A DNA stretch of 7,471 bases, taken from positions 1 through 7,471 of the forward strand of contig JAUWRZ010000098.1 in the NCBI GenBank assembly GCA_030610325.1, read 5' to 3'. Within the stretch, counting starts at the first letter, position 1, and every line of letters starts with the position of its first letter. Positions 1 through 6,559 of this stretch are shown here, in pieces. This stretch comes from Sulfurimonadaceae bacterium. GTDB lineage: Bacteria > Campylobacterota > Campylobacteria > Campylobacterales > Sulfurimonadaceae. Below the pieces are notes generated by a model, which was given only the letters and a program-made list of their open reading frames with translations, did not search any database and was not told the DNA's origin. The position numbers and the translations under genes were made by a program.

Positions 1-955
1 CATCATCGAGCAGTATGGTCGTAAAGTCATCTGCTTTGGGCTGTTCCTCTTCTACGACTACCTCGACTTGCTTACGTGACTCAGGGTCAACGATCTTTTT
101 CGCATGAAGCAGTCGTAAGATGCCGTTCATCTCATACCGGACAAGTTCATCATAGATCTCTATAAAAGGGTTGACTTCGTCCATCACATAAGGGGAAAAA
201 TCAAAAGCCTCATAGATGTCTCTCTTAAGTGTCACCAGTTTCTGTGACATCCAGGCATTGTCTTCATCGATCACGAGTTTCTTTTTGACACCCGGTGGCT
301 TGATCTCTTCTATGTTCGCATAGATATTACTAAGCGTATCAAACTGGGTAAGAAGCTTTTGCGCCGTGACCTTGCCCACCCCTTTGACACCTGGGACATT
401 ATCCGCACTATCACCCAGAAGTGACTGATAGTCGGTAAACTGATCAGGACGGATCCCATACTTCTCGATGCACTCTTTCTCATCGATCTCTTTACGTTTG
501 ATGGCATCGACCAGTACTACCCGCTCATCATCGATGAGCTGGTAAAGGTCTTTATCATGCGAGACAATGCGTACAAGCATGCCCTGCTCTACCGCACTTT
601 TTGTCAGTGATGCGATGATGTCATCGGCTTCAAAACCACTTAGTGAGAGCGAGCCGAAACCCATCTTCTCTATCCACTCGATGGCTATAGGAAGTTGTGC
701 AGATAGCTCTTCAGGCGGTGGCTGGCGGTTAGCCTTGTAGTTAGGGTCTATCTCATTACGAAAGGTCGGACCTTTACTGTCAAGTGCAAACACTATGTAA
801 TCGCTGGAGTGATCTTTATGCAGCGTCGAGACAAAGTTGACAAAACCTGTCAAAAGTCCGGTAGGAAAACCCTCTTTATTTGTAAGGGGCGGCAGCGCGT
901 AGAAGCTTCTAAAAAAGAAGCCGAAGGTATCGATGATAGTGATGGTCTTTGGCAT
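1..955 (-). CDS. polA: DNA polymerase I, N-terminal part (5'-3' exonuclease domain); continues beyond base 1
   Basis: DNA polymerase I removes RNA primers and fills gaps in lagging-strand synthesis and excision repair. The window holds 318 codons from the start; the polymerase domain lies outside. My translation of the minus strand begins MPKTITIIDTFGFFFRSFYA. It shows the metal-binding acidic motifs of the 5'-nuclease (FLAP/PIN-like) family: IIDT at about residues 7-10, FEADD at 108-112, SHDKD at 132-136 and GDSADNVPG at 181-189. The helix-hairpin-helix GVKGVGKVTA follows at 189-198. From about residue 285 the sequence becomes acidic and linker-like. The ATG at 953-955 fits the family N-terminus. 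The ribosome site is weak (a purine patch AAGAAG about 10 nt upstream). The gene starts 39 bp after the HDOD gene with no clear promoter between them, so co-transcription is likely. The cut at base 1 is the window edge, not a visible break in the gene. Confidence 0.96.
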   Translation of the reverse strand, partial: MPKTITIIDTFGFFFRSFYALPPLTNKEGFPTGLLTGFVNFVSTLHKDHSSDYIVFALDSKGPTFRNEIDPNYKANRQPPPEELSAQLPIAIEWIEKMGFGSLSLSGFEADDIIASLTKSAVEQGMLVRIVSHDKDLYQLIDDERVVLVDAIKRKEIDEKECIEKYGIRPDQFTDYQSLLGDSADNVPGVKGVGKVTAQKLLTQFDTLSNIYANIEEIKPPGVKKKLVIDEDNAWMSQKLVTLKRDIYEAFDFSPYVMDEVNPFIEIYDELVRYEMNGILRLLHAKKIVDPESRKQVEVVVEEEQPKADDFTTILLDD

Positions 956-994
956 GGGTAAGGGACTTCTTTATATGGTTATTGCAGCAGTTGC

Positions 995-1804
995 TTATAT
1001 TTTTTCAAGTAGTTCGTCGACGACATCTTCAAGCAGTTCATGATCAAAGCCTGCATCCATCGCCTTTTTCAATCCAAAGTTGATAGATATCTCTGAGAAC
1101 GGTGCGTTGATCGGGACGATCGTCTTGACGATGTTTAAGACTGTCGCATACTCGGCTATCTCTTCAGGTGCTTTGAGATAGTTATCGGAGAAGCGGATCA
1201 TCTCGACGAACTCAGCGTCGAACTTCCAGTGCTCGAAGATCGCAGCAGTGACAGTAGATGTCGTATCTTCGACATAAGAGAACTCGATCTGCGCAATATT
1301 ATTGGTCATCTCGATATCGGACTTAAAGTTAAAAGCAAGGTCTTCCTGGATGATATCGCTGGCGATAAGGATCTTTCCGGTCTCTTGCAAGAAGGCTGCC
1401 AAAAAGAGTTTTTCCGCTTTCTGACGGTCGACTTTGTTGTACCACTTCAGTACCAGTGCAGCCTGCTGACTGGAGATCTCGGCAAAACGCTCAGAGGTGA
1501 CACCATAAGGCTCCATATCTACATTTAACAGTTTACGGACTGAGTTTCCCAGAGCGATAGAGCGGGTCATACTCATCCCAAAAAGTGAGACAGCCTGCGC
1601 GACGTTTCGGATCTCACGTCCAAACATATATAGAGGCGAGTTTGCCGCCTTTAAAAGGTTCGCGACTATCATCGGGTCATGCTCGATCGTCTTAGCAAGA
1701 TCTGCGATAGAGGAGTCAGGGTCGGCAGTCACCCGCTGCATATCTATGAGTGTCTTTGGAAGTGGCGGAAGGGATTTAATACTGTCGACGATCGAATTTT
1801 TCAT
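995..1804 (-). CDS. HDOD-domain regulatory/signalling protein, 269 aa
   Basis: This is an HDOD (HD-related output domain) protein, a family of catalytically dead HD-fold domains used as scaffolds in bacterial signalling, often linked to motility, cyclic-di-GMP or stress control. The family hallmarks are visible: an N-terminal LPPLPKTL (residues 12-19), an ADLAKTIEHDPMIVANLLKAAN segment (34-55), NSPLY at 55-59, and a VSLFG helix at 72-76. Where a true HD phosphohydrolase would have a His-Asp pair (typically LLHDIGK), this protein reads FLQETGK (138-144), consistent with no hydrolase activity. It consists essentially of the HDOD domain alone, with no attached response-regulator, GGDEF or EAL domain. 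The ATG at 1802-1804 is fixed by an in-frame TAA two codons upstream and is preceded by an AAAGG ribosome site. It lies between uvrA and polA. Its direct partner cannot be read from sequence. HDOD proteins affecting motility are known in Campylobacter, but orthology here is inference. Confidence 0.92.
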   Translation of the reverse strand: MKNSIVDSIKSLPPLPKTLIDMQRVTADPDSSIADLAKTIEHDPMIVANLLKAANSPLYMFGREIRNVAQAVSLFGMSMTRSIALGNSVRKLLNVDMEPYGVTSERFAEISSQQAALVLKWYNKVDRQKAEKLFLAAFLQETGKILIASDIIQEDLAFNFKSDIEMTNNIAQIEFSYVEDTTSTVTAAIFEHWKFDAEFVEMIRFSDNYLKAPEEIAEYATVLNIVKTIVPINAPFSEISINFGLKKAMDAGFDHELLEDVVDELLEKI

Positions 1805-1869
1805 TCTTTACCTTTGCTACGATAATATCAGGATGAGGCTCCAGAAAGCCCCCACACGTTATTAAAAGC

Positions 1870-1899
1870 ATTATACCAGATCGGGCTAAATAATACCAA
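1870..1899 (-). promoter_or_regulatory. Probable sigma-70 promoter for the HDOD-polA pair
   Basis: On the minus strand, TATAAT (1875-1870) is preceded by TGG, giving a full extended -10 (TGnTATAAT). A TTGGTA -35-like hexamer (1899-1894) lies 18 bp upstream. Transcription would start near 1863, giving a leader of about 60 nt before the HDOD ATG at 1804. That leader contains a possible small stem, GGGGCU pairing with AGCCUC (1852-1847 with 1840-1835, one G-U pair, 6-nt loop), which may be chance. The promoter lies downstream of the uvrA stop, so the HDOD gene and polA can be expressed independently of the tauE-uvrA unit. I see no convincing intrinsic terminator for uvrA in this gap. Confidence 0.55.
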
Positions 1900-1959
1900 C
1901 ACAAAACGACAGGACATAAATAATGTGTCTTATTGTGTCAAGATGGCTCGCAACACTCT

Positions 1960-4782
1960 CTACTGATGTTGTGCCAACTCTTTGATCAGGTAGTTACCTG
2001 TATAGCTACCTGTACTTTCAGACTCTTTAGCCAAAGTCTCCGGATCGCCGATGGCAATGATCTGTCCACCTTTTGCCCCGCCTTCAGGACCCATGTCGAT
2101 GACATAATCGGCATTCTTGACCATATCGAGATTATGTTCGATGACAAGGACCGTATTGCCCAACTCCACAAAGTCATGCAGCACTTTCGTCAAACGGTTC
2201 ACGTCATCAAAATGCAGACCCGTTGTCGGTTCATCAAGGATATAGAGCGTCTTACCGGTATCTCTGCGGCTTAACTCCTTGCCCAGCTTTATACGCTGAG
2301 CTTCACCACCAGAGAGCGTGACAGCGTTCTGACCCAAGGTGATATAACCCAGACCTACATCATGAAGGGTCTGAAGCTTGAGCTTGATCTTCGGGATAGG
2401 GTCAAAGAACGTCAGTGCCTCACCGACACTCATCCCCAGCACATCTGCGATGGTCTTGCCCCGGTATTCGACTTCAAGCGTCTGCTGATTGTAGCGTTTA
2501 CCATGACAGGTATCGCATTTGACCATGATATCAGGCAGAAAGTGCATCTCGATCTTGATCTCACCCTCTCCCTGACACTTCTCACAACGGCCACCTTTGA
2601 CATTGAAACTAAAACGTGACGCAGTATACCCGCGTATCTGCGCCTCTTTGGTCTTGGTAAAGAGGTTTCTTATCTCATCCATCACTCCGGTGTAGGTCGC
2701 CGGGTTCGAGCGTGGCGTCCGGCCGATGGGACTCTGATCAAGATAGATCACTTTATCAAGCTGTTCAAGTCCTGTGATCTCCACACCCGCGACCTTGTTG
2801 ACCTTTCTGGCATGATTGAGAAGTTCTCTGGCAGTAGGCAGCAGTGTCTGCAAGATTAGTGAGCTCTTACCACTACCACTCACGCCCGTCACACAGACAA
2901 AGTTGTTCAGTGGGATACTGACACTGAGATCTTCGATATTGTTGATCGTGACATCTTTGATCTCTATCCAGTTCTCCTGAGAGCGGCGATAGAAGTACTC
3001 GATCTTCTTGCGACCTGAGAGATAGTCCGCTGTCAGTGTCCTCTTCGTCTTCATCTTCTCCAAAGTACCCGAAAAGACCACTTCACCACCAAACTGCCCT
3101 GCTCCCGGGCCTATGTCTATGATGTAGTCAGCGTTCTCTATGGTCTCTTTGTCGTGTTCGACGACGATGACCGTGTTACCTTTCTCCTGCAGAGAACGCA
3201 AAGTGCGGATAAGTTTCAACGTATCACGTTCATGCAGACCGATACTCGGCTCATCAAGCACATACATCACTCCCGTCAACCCACTTCCGATCTGCGATGC
3301 GATCCGGATACGCTGCGCCTCACCACCACTGATAGTCCTGGCATCGCGACTCAGCGTCAGGTAACCAAGGCCCACATCATACAAGAAGAAGAGCCGCTCT
3401 TTGATCTCGTTCAAGATCGGTTGAGCGATCATTGTCTCTTTCTCGGAGAGATGAACGAATGTCTGCTCGTCATGGAACCACTGATAACTCTTTTCTATCG
3501 GCAGGTTGATGACATCGGCTATGCCTTTGTCTACCATCATCACAGCCAGGCTTTCACGTCGCAAGCGATTGGCCCCACAGATGTTGCATGGCTTCTCTGA
3601 CATATAGTCAGCCAACTCTTTCTCATCTTTGAACATATCGTAAGCGATCCGGATGATACCCGGCCAGACACGTTTAAGCGGGTGGTTCTTCCACTGGAAC
3701 TCCGCCTCTTCGATGGAACCGTGCAAGATAGCTTTTTTCTGATGCGCTTCAAGTTCACTAAAAGGTACGGTGATATCTATACCCGTTGTAGTACAAAAAC
3801 CCTTTAAAAAGGTAAAATAGTAGCCTTTGTTGAAGCCATAGACTATCTTGACTGCACCCTTCTCGATGGAGAGGTCCTGGTCAATGATCTTATCATGGTC
3901 AAGAGCGTAACGGAGCCCCAGCCCGTCACACTCCGGACAGGCACCCTTTGGTGAGTTAAAGGAGAAGGTCAACGGTTCAAGCGGCTCAAAACTGACTTTA
4001 CAGTCAAAGCAGGCGTTATGCTCACTATAGTGGATCAGCTTCTCAGCCAGGTCCACCTCTTGATGGTTCAAGATCTCCAGTTCGACCTCACCATAACTCT
4101 CTTTGAGCGCCTTTTCGACATCCTGAGCGATACGGTCCTTATTATCACTCTTGATCACGATACGGTCGATGACTACCTTGATGGTATGTTTTTTAGTCTT
4201 GGAGAGTTCGATCTCCTCATCCAGACGGACCATCACACCATCGATCATGGCACGGACATAGCCCTTATGACGCAGAGATTCGAGCATATCAGTGAAGCTT
4301 CCCTTCTTCTCACGTATGAGTGGAGCGAGGATGACCACTTTGGCACCCTCTGGAAGTCTGGCTACCTGATCGATGATATCTGACGCACTCATCTTTGAGA
4401 TCTTATTACCACAAAGGTGACAGTGCTGCACACCGACACGCGCATAAAGAAGACGAAGGTAGTCATAGATCTCAGTGATCGTCCCTACCGTCGAGCGAGG
4501 GTTCTTCGATGTCGTCTTCTGATCGATAGCGATCGCTGGAGTCAATCCCTCGATCTTATCTACATCAGGTTTACCGATACGATCGAGAAACTGTCTGGCA
4601 TACGAAGAGAGTGACTCTATATAACGGCGCTGTCCCTCGGCATAGAGGGTATCGAATGCCAATGTCGACTTACCACTTCCACTGATCCCGGTACAGACTA
4701 CCAGTTTGTTCTTTGGGATAGAGATAGAGATGTTCTTTAGGTTGTGTTCACGGGCACCCGTGACTATGATCTTATTATCCAT
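1960..4782 (-). CDS. uvrA: Excinuclease ABC subunit A
   Basis: UvrA is the damage-recognition ATPase of nucleotide excision repair. It dimerises, binds distorted DNA, loads UvrB and then leaves. At 940 residues it has the usual full length, with the tandem ABC architecture intact. The first Walker A is GISGSGKST (about 32-40), with signature ISGGEAQRI (about 485-493) and Walker B VMYVLDEP (about 506-513). The second Walker A is GVSGSGKSS (about 634-642), with signature LSGGEAQRIKL (about 824-834) and Walker B TLYILDEP (about 846-853). Zinc-binding CxxC pairs are present at CHLC (about 122), CFDC (about 259), CPEC (about 283), CNIC (about 400), CEKC (about 734) and CDTC (about 757). The conserved N-terminal block VTGAREHNLKN supports the ATG at 4780-4782. 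That start lies inside the 3' end of the upstream permease gene (8-bp overlap), with only a weak ribosome site, which suggests translational coupling. No frameshift or missing catalytic motif is seen. I found no obvious SOS-type operator upstream. Confidence 0.98.
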   Translation of the reverse strand: MDNKIIVTGAREHNLKNISISIPKNKLVVCTGISGSGKSTLAFDTLYAEGQRRYIESLSSYARQFLDRIGKPDVDKIEGLTPAIAIDQKTTSKNPRSTVGTITEIYDYLRLLYARVGVQHCHLCGNKISKMSASDIIDQVARLPEGAKVVILAPLIREKKGSFTDMLESLRHKGYVRAMIDGVMVRLDEEIELSKTKKHTIKVVIDRIVIKSDNKDRIAQDVEKALKESYGEVELEILNHQEVDLAEKLIHYSEHNACFDCKVSFEPLEPLTFSFNSPKGACPECDGLGLRYALDHDKIIDQDLSIEKGAVKIVYGFNKGYYFTFLKGFCTTTGIDITVPFSELEAHQKKAILHGSIEEAEFQWKNHPLKRVWPGIIRIAYDMFKDEKELADYMSEKPCNICGANRLRRESLAVMMVDKGIADVINLPIEKSYQWFHDEQTFVHLSEKETMIAQPILNEIKERLFFLYDVGLGYLTLSRDARTISGGEAQRIRIASQIGSGLTGVMYVLDEPSIGLHERDTLKLIRTLRSLQEKGNTVIVVEHDKETIENADYIIDIGPGAGQFGGEVVFSGTLEKMKTKRTLTADYLSGRKKIEYFYRRSQENWIEIKDVTINNIEDLSVSIPLNNFVCVTGVSGSGKSSLILQTLLPTARELLNHARKVNKVAGVEITGLEQLDKVIYLDQSPIGRTPRSNPATYTGVMDEIRNLFTKTKEAQIRGYTASRFSFNVKGGRCEKCQGEGEIKIEMHFLPDIMVKCDTCHGKRYNQQTLEVEYRGKTIADVLGMSVGEALTFFDPIPKIKLKLQTLHDVGLGYITLGQNAVTLSGGEAQRIKLGKELSRRDTGKTLYILDEPTTGLHFDDVNRLTKVLHDFVELGNTVLVIEHNLDMVKNADYVIDMGPEGGAKGGQIIAIGDPETLAKESESTGSYTGNYLIKELAQHQ

Positions 4783-5518
4783 GTTCGACTACCAATCTAT
4801 AAAAGAGATAAAACGCAACGGTTGCGTAGAAGAGTACCAACAACCATTTTTGCAGATGATCGCTGCTTTGGTGTTTTAACCAGATACCACCGGCCACACC
4901 AGCCATAGATGCGATACCTATAAGTGTACCTCGCTCATAATCGATCAATCCGCTAACAGAGAGACTGATCAATCCAGAGATGGAGGAGAAGACGACGAAA
5001 AAGAGTCCGGCTGAGATCGCGTTCTTCAAAGGTACATGCAAGAAGCCGACAAGGATCGGAACCAGCAAGATAGAACCGCCGACACCGATAGAGATGGAGA
5101 ACGCACCCAGGACCGCTCCAAGCAAGAACAAGATGACAGGATGGACACTTCGCGTCTCCCGATGCTCATGCGTCTTGAAGTAGAGCCTGCCAAGTGCGAA
5201 AAGGACAAAACCCAGAAAGACCGTTTCCAGGATGGCCCCATCGACCGTAGCAATGATCGATGAACTTGCCAGGGCACCCAGGAAACCACCGATACCGATC
5301 GTCATCACCATCTTGACGTCGAGCGTACCTTTTTTCAGGTTCAGATAACTGCCATAGACAGAGGCAAAGACCATCTGCAAGACAGAGATACCTATCGCAC
5401 TCTTCATGTCCAGCCCCATAAGCAACAGAGCAGGCACCAAGATAGTGCCCCCTCCTATACCGAAGAAACCAGATAATATACCGACGACAATACCAAGTAA
5501 TGCAAGTTCGATGAACAT
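4775..5518 (-). CDS. TauE/SafE-family sulfite exporter-like membrane permease, 247 aa
   Basis: This is a polytopic inner-membrane protein of the TauE/SafE (DUF81) family, whose studied members move sulfite, sulfoacetate or other organic sulfur anions. The internal duplication typical of the family is visible: FFGIGGGTILVP (about 18-29) in the first half and ISIGVGGSILLVP (about 142-154) in the second. Roughly eight hydrophobic segments are spaced along the chain (about 4-30, 41-60, 70-90, 97-112, 127-155, 165-190, 196-212, 222-241). A short charged loop (KTHEHRETRS) separates the halves. The frame stays open up to a GTG at 5584. I chose the ATG at 5516-5518 because it starts directly with the first membrane helix (MFIELALLGIVVG), has AAGGGA just upstream, and lies downstream of the likely -10 at 5548-5543, so a GTG start would not be on that transcript. 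The substrate cannot be inferred beyond 'probably a sulfur anion'. The gene is first in a unit with uvrA. Confidence 0.9.
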   Translation of the reverse strand: MFIELALLGIVVGILSGFFGIGGGTILVPALLLMGLDMKSAIGISVLQMVFASVYGSYLNLKKGTLDVKMVMTIGIGGFLGALASSSIIATVDGAILETVFLGFVLFALGRLYFKTHEHRETRSVHPVILFLLGAVLGAFSISIGVGGSILLVPILVGFLHVPLKNAISAGLFFVVFSSISGLISLSVSGLIDYERGTLIGIASMAGVAGGIWLKHQSSDHLQKWLLVLFYATVAFYLFYRLVVEHG

Positions 5519-5542
5519 GGGGTCCCTTATATTCTGCGCGCG

Positions 5543-5548
5543 ATTATA
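5543..5548 (-). promoter_or_regulatory. Probable -10 element of the tauE-uvrA unit
   Basis: The minus strand reads TTGTATAAT, giving a consensus TATAAT at 5548-5543. No good -35 hexamer is present; Campylobacterota promoters often lack one. Transcription would begin near 5536, only about 18 nt before the permease ATG at 5518, leaving just enough room for the AAGGGA ribosome site. The position is what argues against the upstream GTG start. Prediction rests on the hexamer match and the context. Confidence 0.5.
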
Positions 5549-5551
5549 CAA

Positions 5552-5570
5552 GAGGCTTGCTTTGAGGCTT
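5552..5570. repeat. Pair of 7-bp direct repeats (GAGGCTT) beside the tauE promoter
   Basis: GAGGCTT occurs at 5552-5558 and again at 5564-5570, a 12-bp period. Both copies sit immediately upstream of the minus-strand -10, in the position where a -35 or an activator site would lie. Tandem half-sites with near one-helical-turn spacing are typical of response-regulator operators, but two 7-mers can also arise by chance and no regulator is encoded nearby. Confidence 0.35.
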
Positions 5571-5683
5571 CCATAATGACCCACTAATAAGAAAGTATCA
5601 TCATCTCCTCAGTTCTGAGATATCATCTGTATCATGCCGGAGAATCCCTGCTGTAGCGGCAGACTAAGAAATATCAAACAATC

Positions 5684-5696
5684 TATACCGTATAAT
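5684..5696 (+). promoter_or_regulatory. Probable promoter -10 of the cheX-fliN-fliO operon, within a palindrome
   Basis: A perfect TATAAT is at 5691-5696, about 95 bp before cheX, with no recognisable -35. Expected start of transcription is near 5703. The -10 overlaps a short perfect palindrome, TATAC-C-GTATA (5684-5694). This could be an operator or could allow a weak TATAGA -10 on the opposite strand. No acceptable sigma-54 (GG-N10-GC) or sigma-28 element is seen, which suggests housekeeping rather than late-flagellar control; that is inference. Confidence 0.5.
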
Positions 5697-5708
5697 CAAC
5701 CACAGTAT

Positions 5709-5763
5709 CACACAGATCCATACAGGAGTACATGCTTTTAGTACGCACTCCTACTATCGTGTG
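5709..5763 (+). promoter_or_regulatory. Interrupted stem-loop in the leader of the cheX operon
   Basis: Three paired blocks can be drawn in the transcript. CACAC (5709-5713) pairs with GTGTG (5759-5763), and AGGAGT (5724-5729) with ACTCCT (5747-5752). In a competing register, GTAC (5728-5731) pairs with GTAC (5741-5744). The AGGAG sequence held in the stem is the best ribosome-site-like sequence in the leader and precedes an ATG at 5732. The structure is not followed by a T-tract, so it does not look like a terminator. It matches no riboswitch class I can recognise. Stability has not been computed. Confidence 0.35.
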
Positions 5764-5767
5764 TTAA
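5732..5767 (+). CDS. Possible 11-residue leader ORF upstream of cheX
   Basis: ATG at 5732 opens a short frame, MLLVRTPTIVC, ending at TAA 5765-5767, 24 bp before the cheX ATG and in the same frame. It is preceded by AGGAG at 5724-5728, although the 3-nt spacing to the ATG is short. The frame sits inside the leader stem-loop, so translating it would open the structure. No run of one amino acid suggests classic attenuation. At this length a chance ORF is quite possible; I list it because the ribosome-site match, the hairpin and the position coincide. Confidence 0.2.
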   Translation: MLLVRTPTIVC

Positions 5768-5791
5768 AAGATCCACATATGGGACATTTAC

Positions 5792-6211
5792 ATGATCGAT
5801 CTTATTACCAGATCAGCAGAGAACTTTTGTGTTCATCAACTTGCCCTTGCCTATGTCGTCTCTGATGAACGACCGAAGTTGAGAACAGTTATTGCTTCTA
5901 TAGATATAAGAGACGATGACACCTCTTCACATCGTATCTATATAGCTTACAGTGATGGTATGCTAAAGCTCATCACAGATCTATTTCTCGGTGAAGAAGT
6001 CGAAGATGAGGAGACACTCGTCGATATGGCGCTTGAGACCGTCAACCTTATCGTCGGAAGTGCCAAGATCCTTGCCGCCGAGCAGGAGATCCATTTTCAG
6101 ATAGCTACACCAGCTCTTGAAAAACATGAGATAGCAGATGTCCATTATGAAGAGAGTCGACTCATCCGCATCGATGATGAAGAGATGATGATAGCGATCA
6201 AGGAACTATAG
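5792..6211 (+). CDS. cheX: CheX-like CheY-P phosphatase (chemotaxis), 139 aa
   Basis: This small cytoplasmic protein resembles the CheC/CheX/FliY phosphatase family, which dephosphorylates CheY-P to reset the flagellar switch. The diagnostic feature is ETVNLIVGSAK at residues 82-92. It carries the ExxN catalytic pair (E82, N85) followed by the conserved glycine and Ala-Lys, as in CheX proteins. There is a single ExxN motif and the length is close to the usual CheX size of about 150 residues, which favours CheX over two-motif CheC or FliY. An acidic stretch (residues 67-75) precedes the motif, and the C-terminus ends in an alternating hydrophobic strand (EMMIAIKEL). The ATG at 5792 has GGGA seven nt upstream, and an in-frame TAA at 5765 rules out a longer start with known initiation codons except inside 5768-5791. 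It is the first gene of the operon, 3 bp before fliN, which supports a role at the switch. The assignment rests on motif and context. Confidence 0.85.
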   Translation: MIDLITRSAENFCVHQLALAYVVSDERPKLRTVIASIDIRDDDTSSHRIYIAYSDGMLKLITDLFLGEEVEDEETLVDMALETVNLIVGSAKILAAEQEIHFQIATPALEKHEIADVHYEESRLIRIDDEEMMIAIKEL

Positions 6212-6214
6212 ATC

Positions 6215-6559
6215 ATGCCTGAACCACTCAATACAGATCCTGAAAAAATAGAAGCAGGACTTTTTGACCCGCATAAAGAGCTAAGTTGGATGGACTATGA
6301 GGGGTTATTGGATATGGAGGTCGAGTTTATCTCCGATCTCGGTGAGACAAGCCTCAGCATCTCCGAGATAATCAAACTGGGCAAAGGCTCTGTCATCGAC
6401 TTGCAGAAGCCTGCCGGCGAGAGTGTAGAATCCTATGTCAATGGCCGTATTATCGGTAAAGGAGAAGTGATGGTCTATGAGAAGAACCTGGCTATCCGTA
6501 TCAATGAGGTCCTTGACTCCAGTGCTGTCCTTTACTACCTTTCCAAAGAGCGCCTATGA
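6215..6559 (+). CDS. fliN: Flagellar motor switch protein FliN, 114 aa
   Basis: FliN forms the base of the cytoplasmic C-ring, takes part in rotation switching and docks the FliH-FliI export complex. Most of the chain is a SpoA/SPOA domain (about residues 30-102). It shows the family pattern: LLDMEVEFISDLGETSLSI, then EIIKLGKGSVIDL, VNGRIIGKGEVMVY (75-88) and AIRINEVL (93-100). The N-terminal 28 residues are variable and acidic, as is usual. The length is that of a short single-domain FliN, not a FliY fusion. The ATG lies 3 bp after the cheX stop, with an AAGGA ribosome site (6200-6204) inside the end of cheX. Its TGA overlaps the next start as ATGA. Pairing with a CheY-P phosphatase gene matches the idea that signal removal takes place at the switch complex; that link is inference from context. 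Confidence 0.94.
   Translation: MPEPLNTDPEKIEAGLFDPHKELSWMDYEGLLDMEVEFISDLGETSLSISEIIKLGKGSVIDLQKPAGESVESYVNGRIIGKGEVMVYEKNLAIRINEVLDSSAVLYYLSKERL

Noticed and set aside
1229..1528. Plus-strand open frame opposite the HDOD gene
   Set aside because: It is fully embedded in a well-supported gene on the other strand, with no recognisable domain or start context.
1913..1941. Perfect minus-strand TTGACA (1941-1936) as a second promoter for the HDOD gene
   Set aside because: At 17-bp spacing the -10 is only TATGTC. The extended TGGTATAAT promoter about 40 bp downstream is much better.
1900..1959. Intrinsic terminator after uvrA
   Set aside because: Only a stem of about 4 bp (GACA/TGTC) can be drawn in an AT-rich stretch, and the nearby TTTT is not directly after it. 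Not supportable.
3154..3600. Plus-strand open frame of 148 codons opposite uvrA
   Set aside because: It lies entirely antisense to highly conserved UvrA motifs, has no plausible ribosome site or family resemblance, and its residue use is erratic. Treated as a shadow of uvrA, as are the plus-strand frames at 1933-2274 and 4018-4383.
5026..5289. Alternative frames on both strands within the permease gene
   Set aside because: Both frames lie inside the TauE/SafE coding region and give Ser/Arg- or Asp/Arg-rich sequence with no domain pattern, as expected of shadow translations.
5519..5584. N-terminal extension of the permease from GTG 5584
   Set aside because: The extra 22 residues are hydrophilic and unlike the family, the start would be GTG, and the likely -10 at 5543-5548 lies inside the extension. 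The ATG at 5518 has a ribosome site and begins the first membrane helix.
5639..5651. Sigma-54-like GG...GC pair upstream of cheX
   Set aside because: Only 9 bases separate GG and GC instead of 10, and the flanking consensus bases are missing, so it is unlikely to be used by RpoN.
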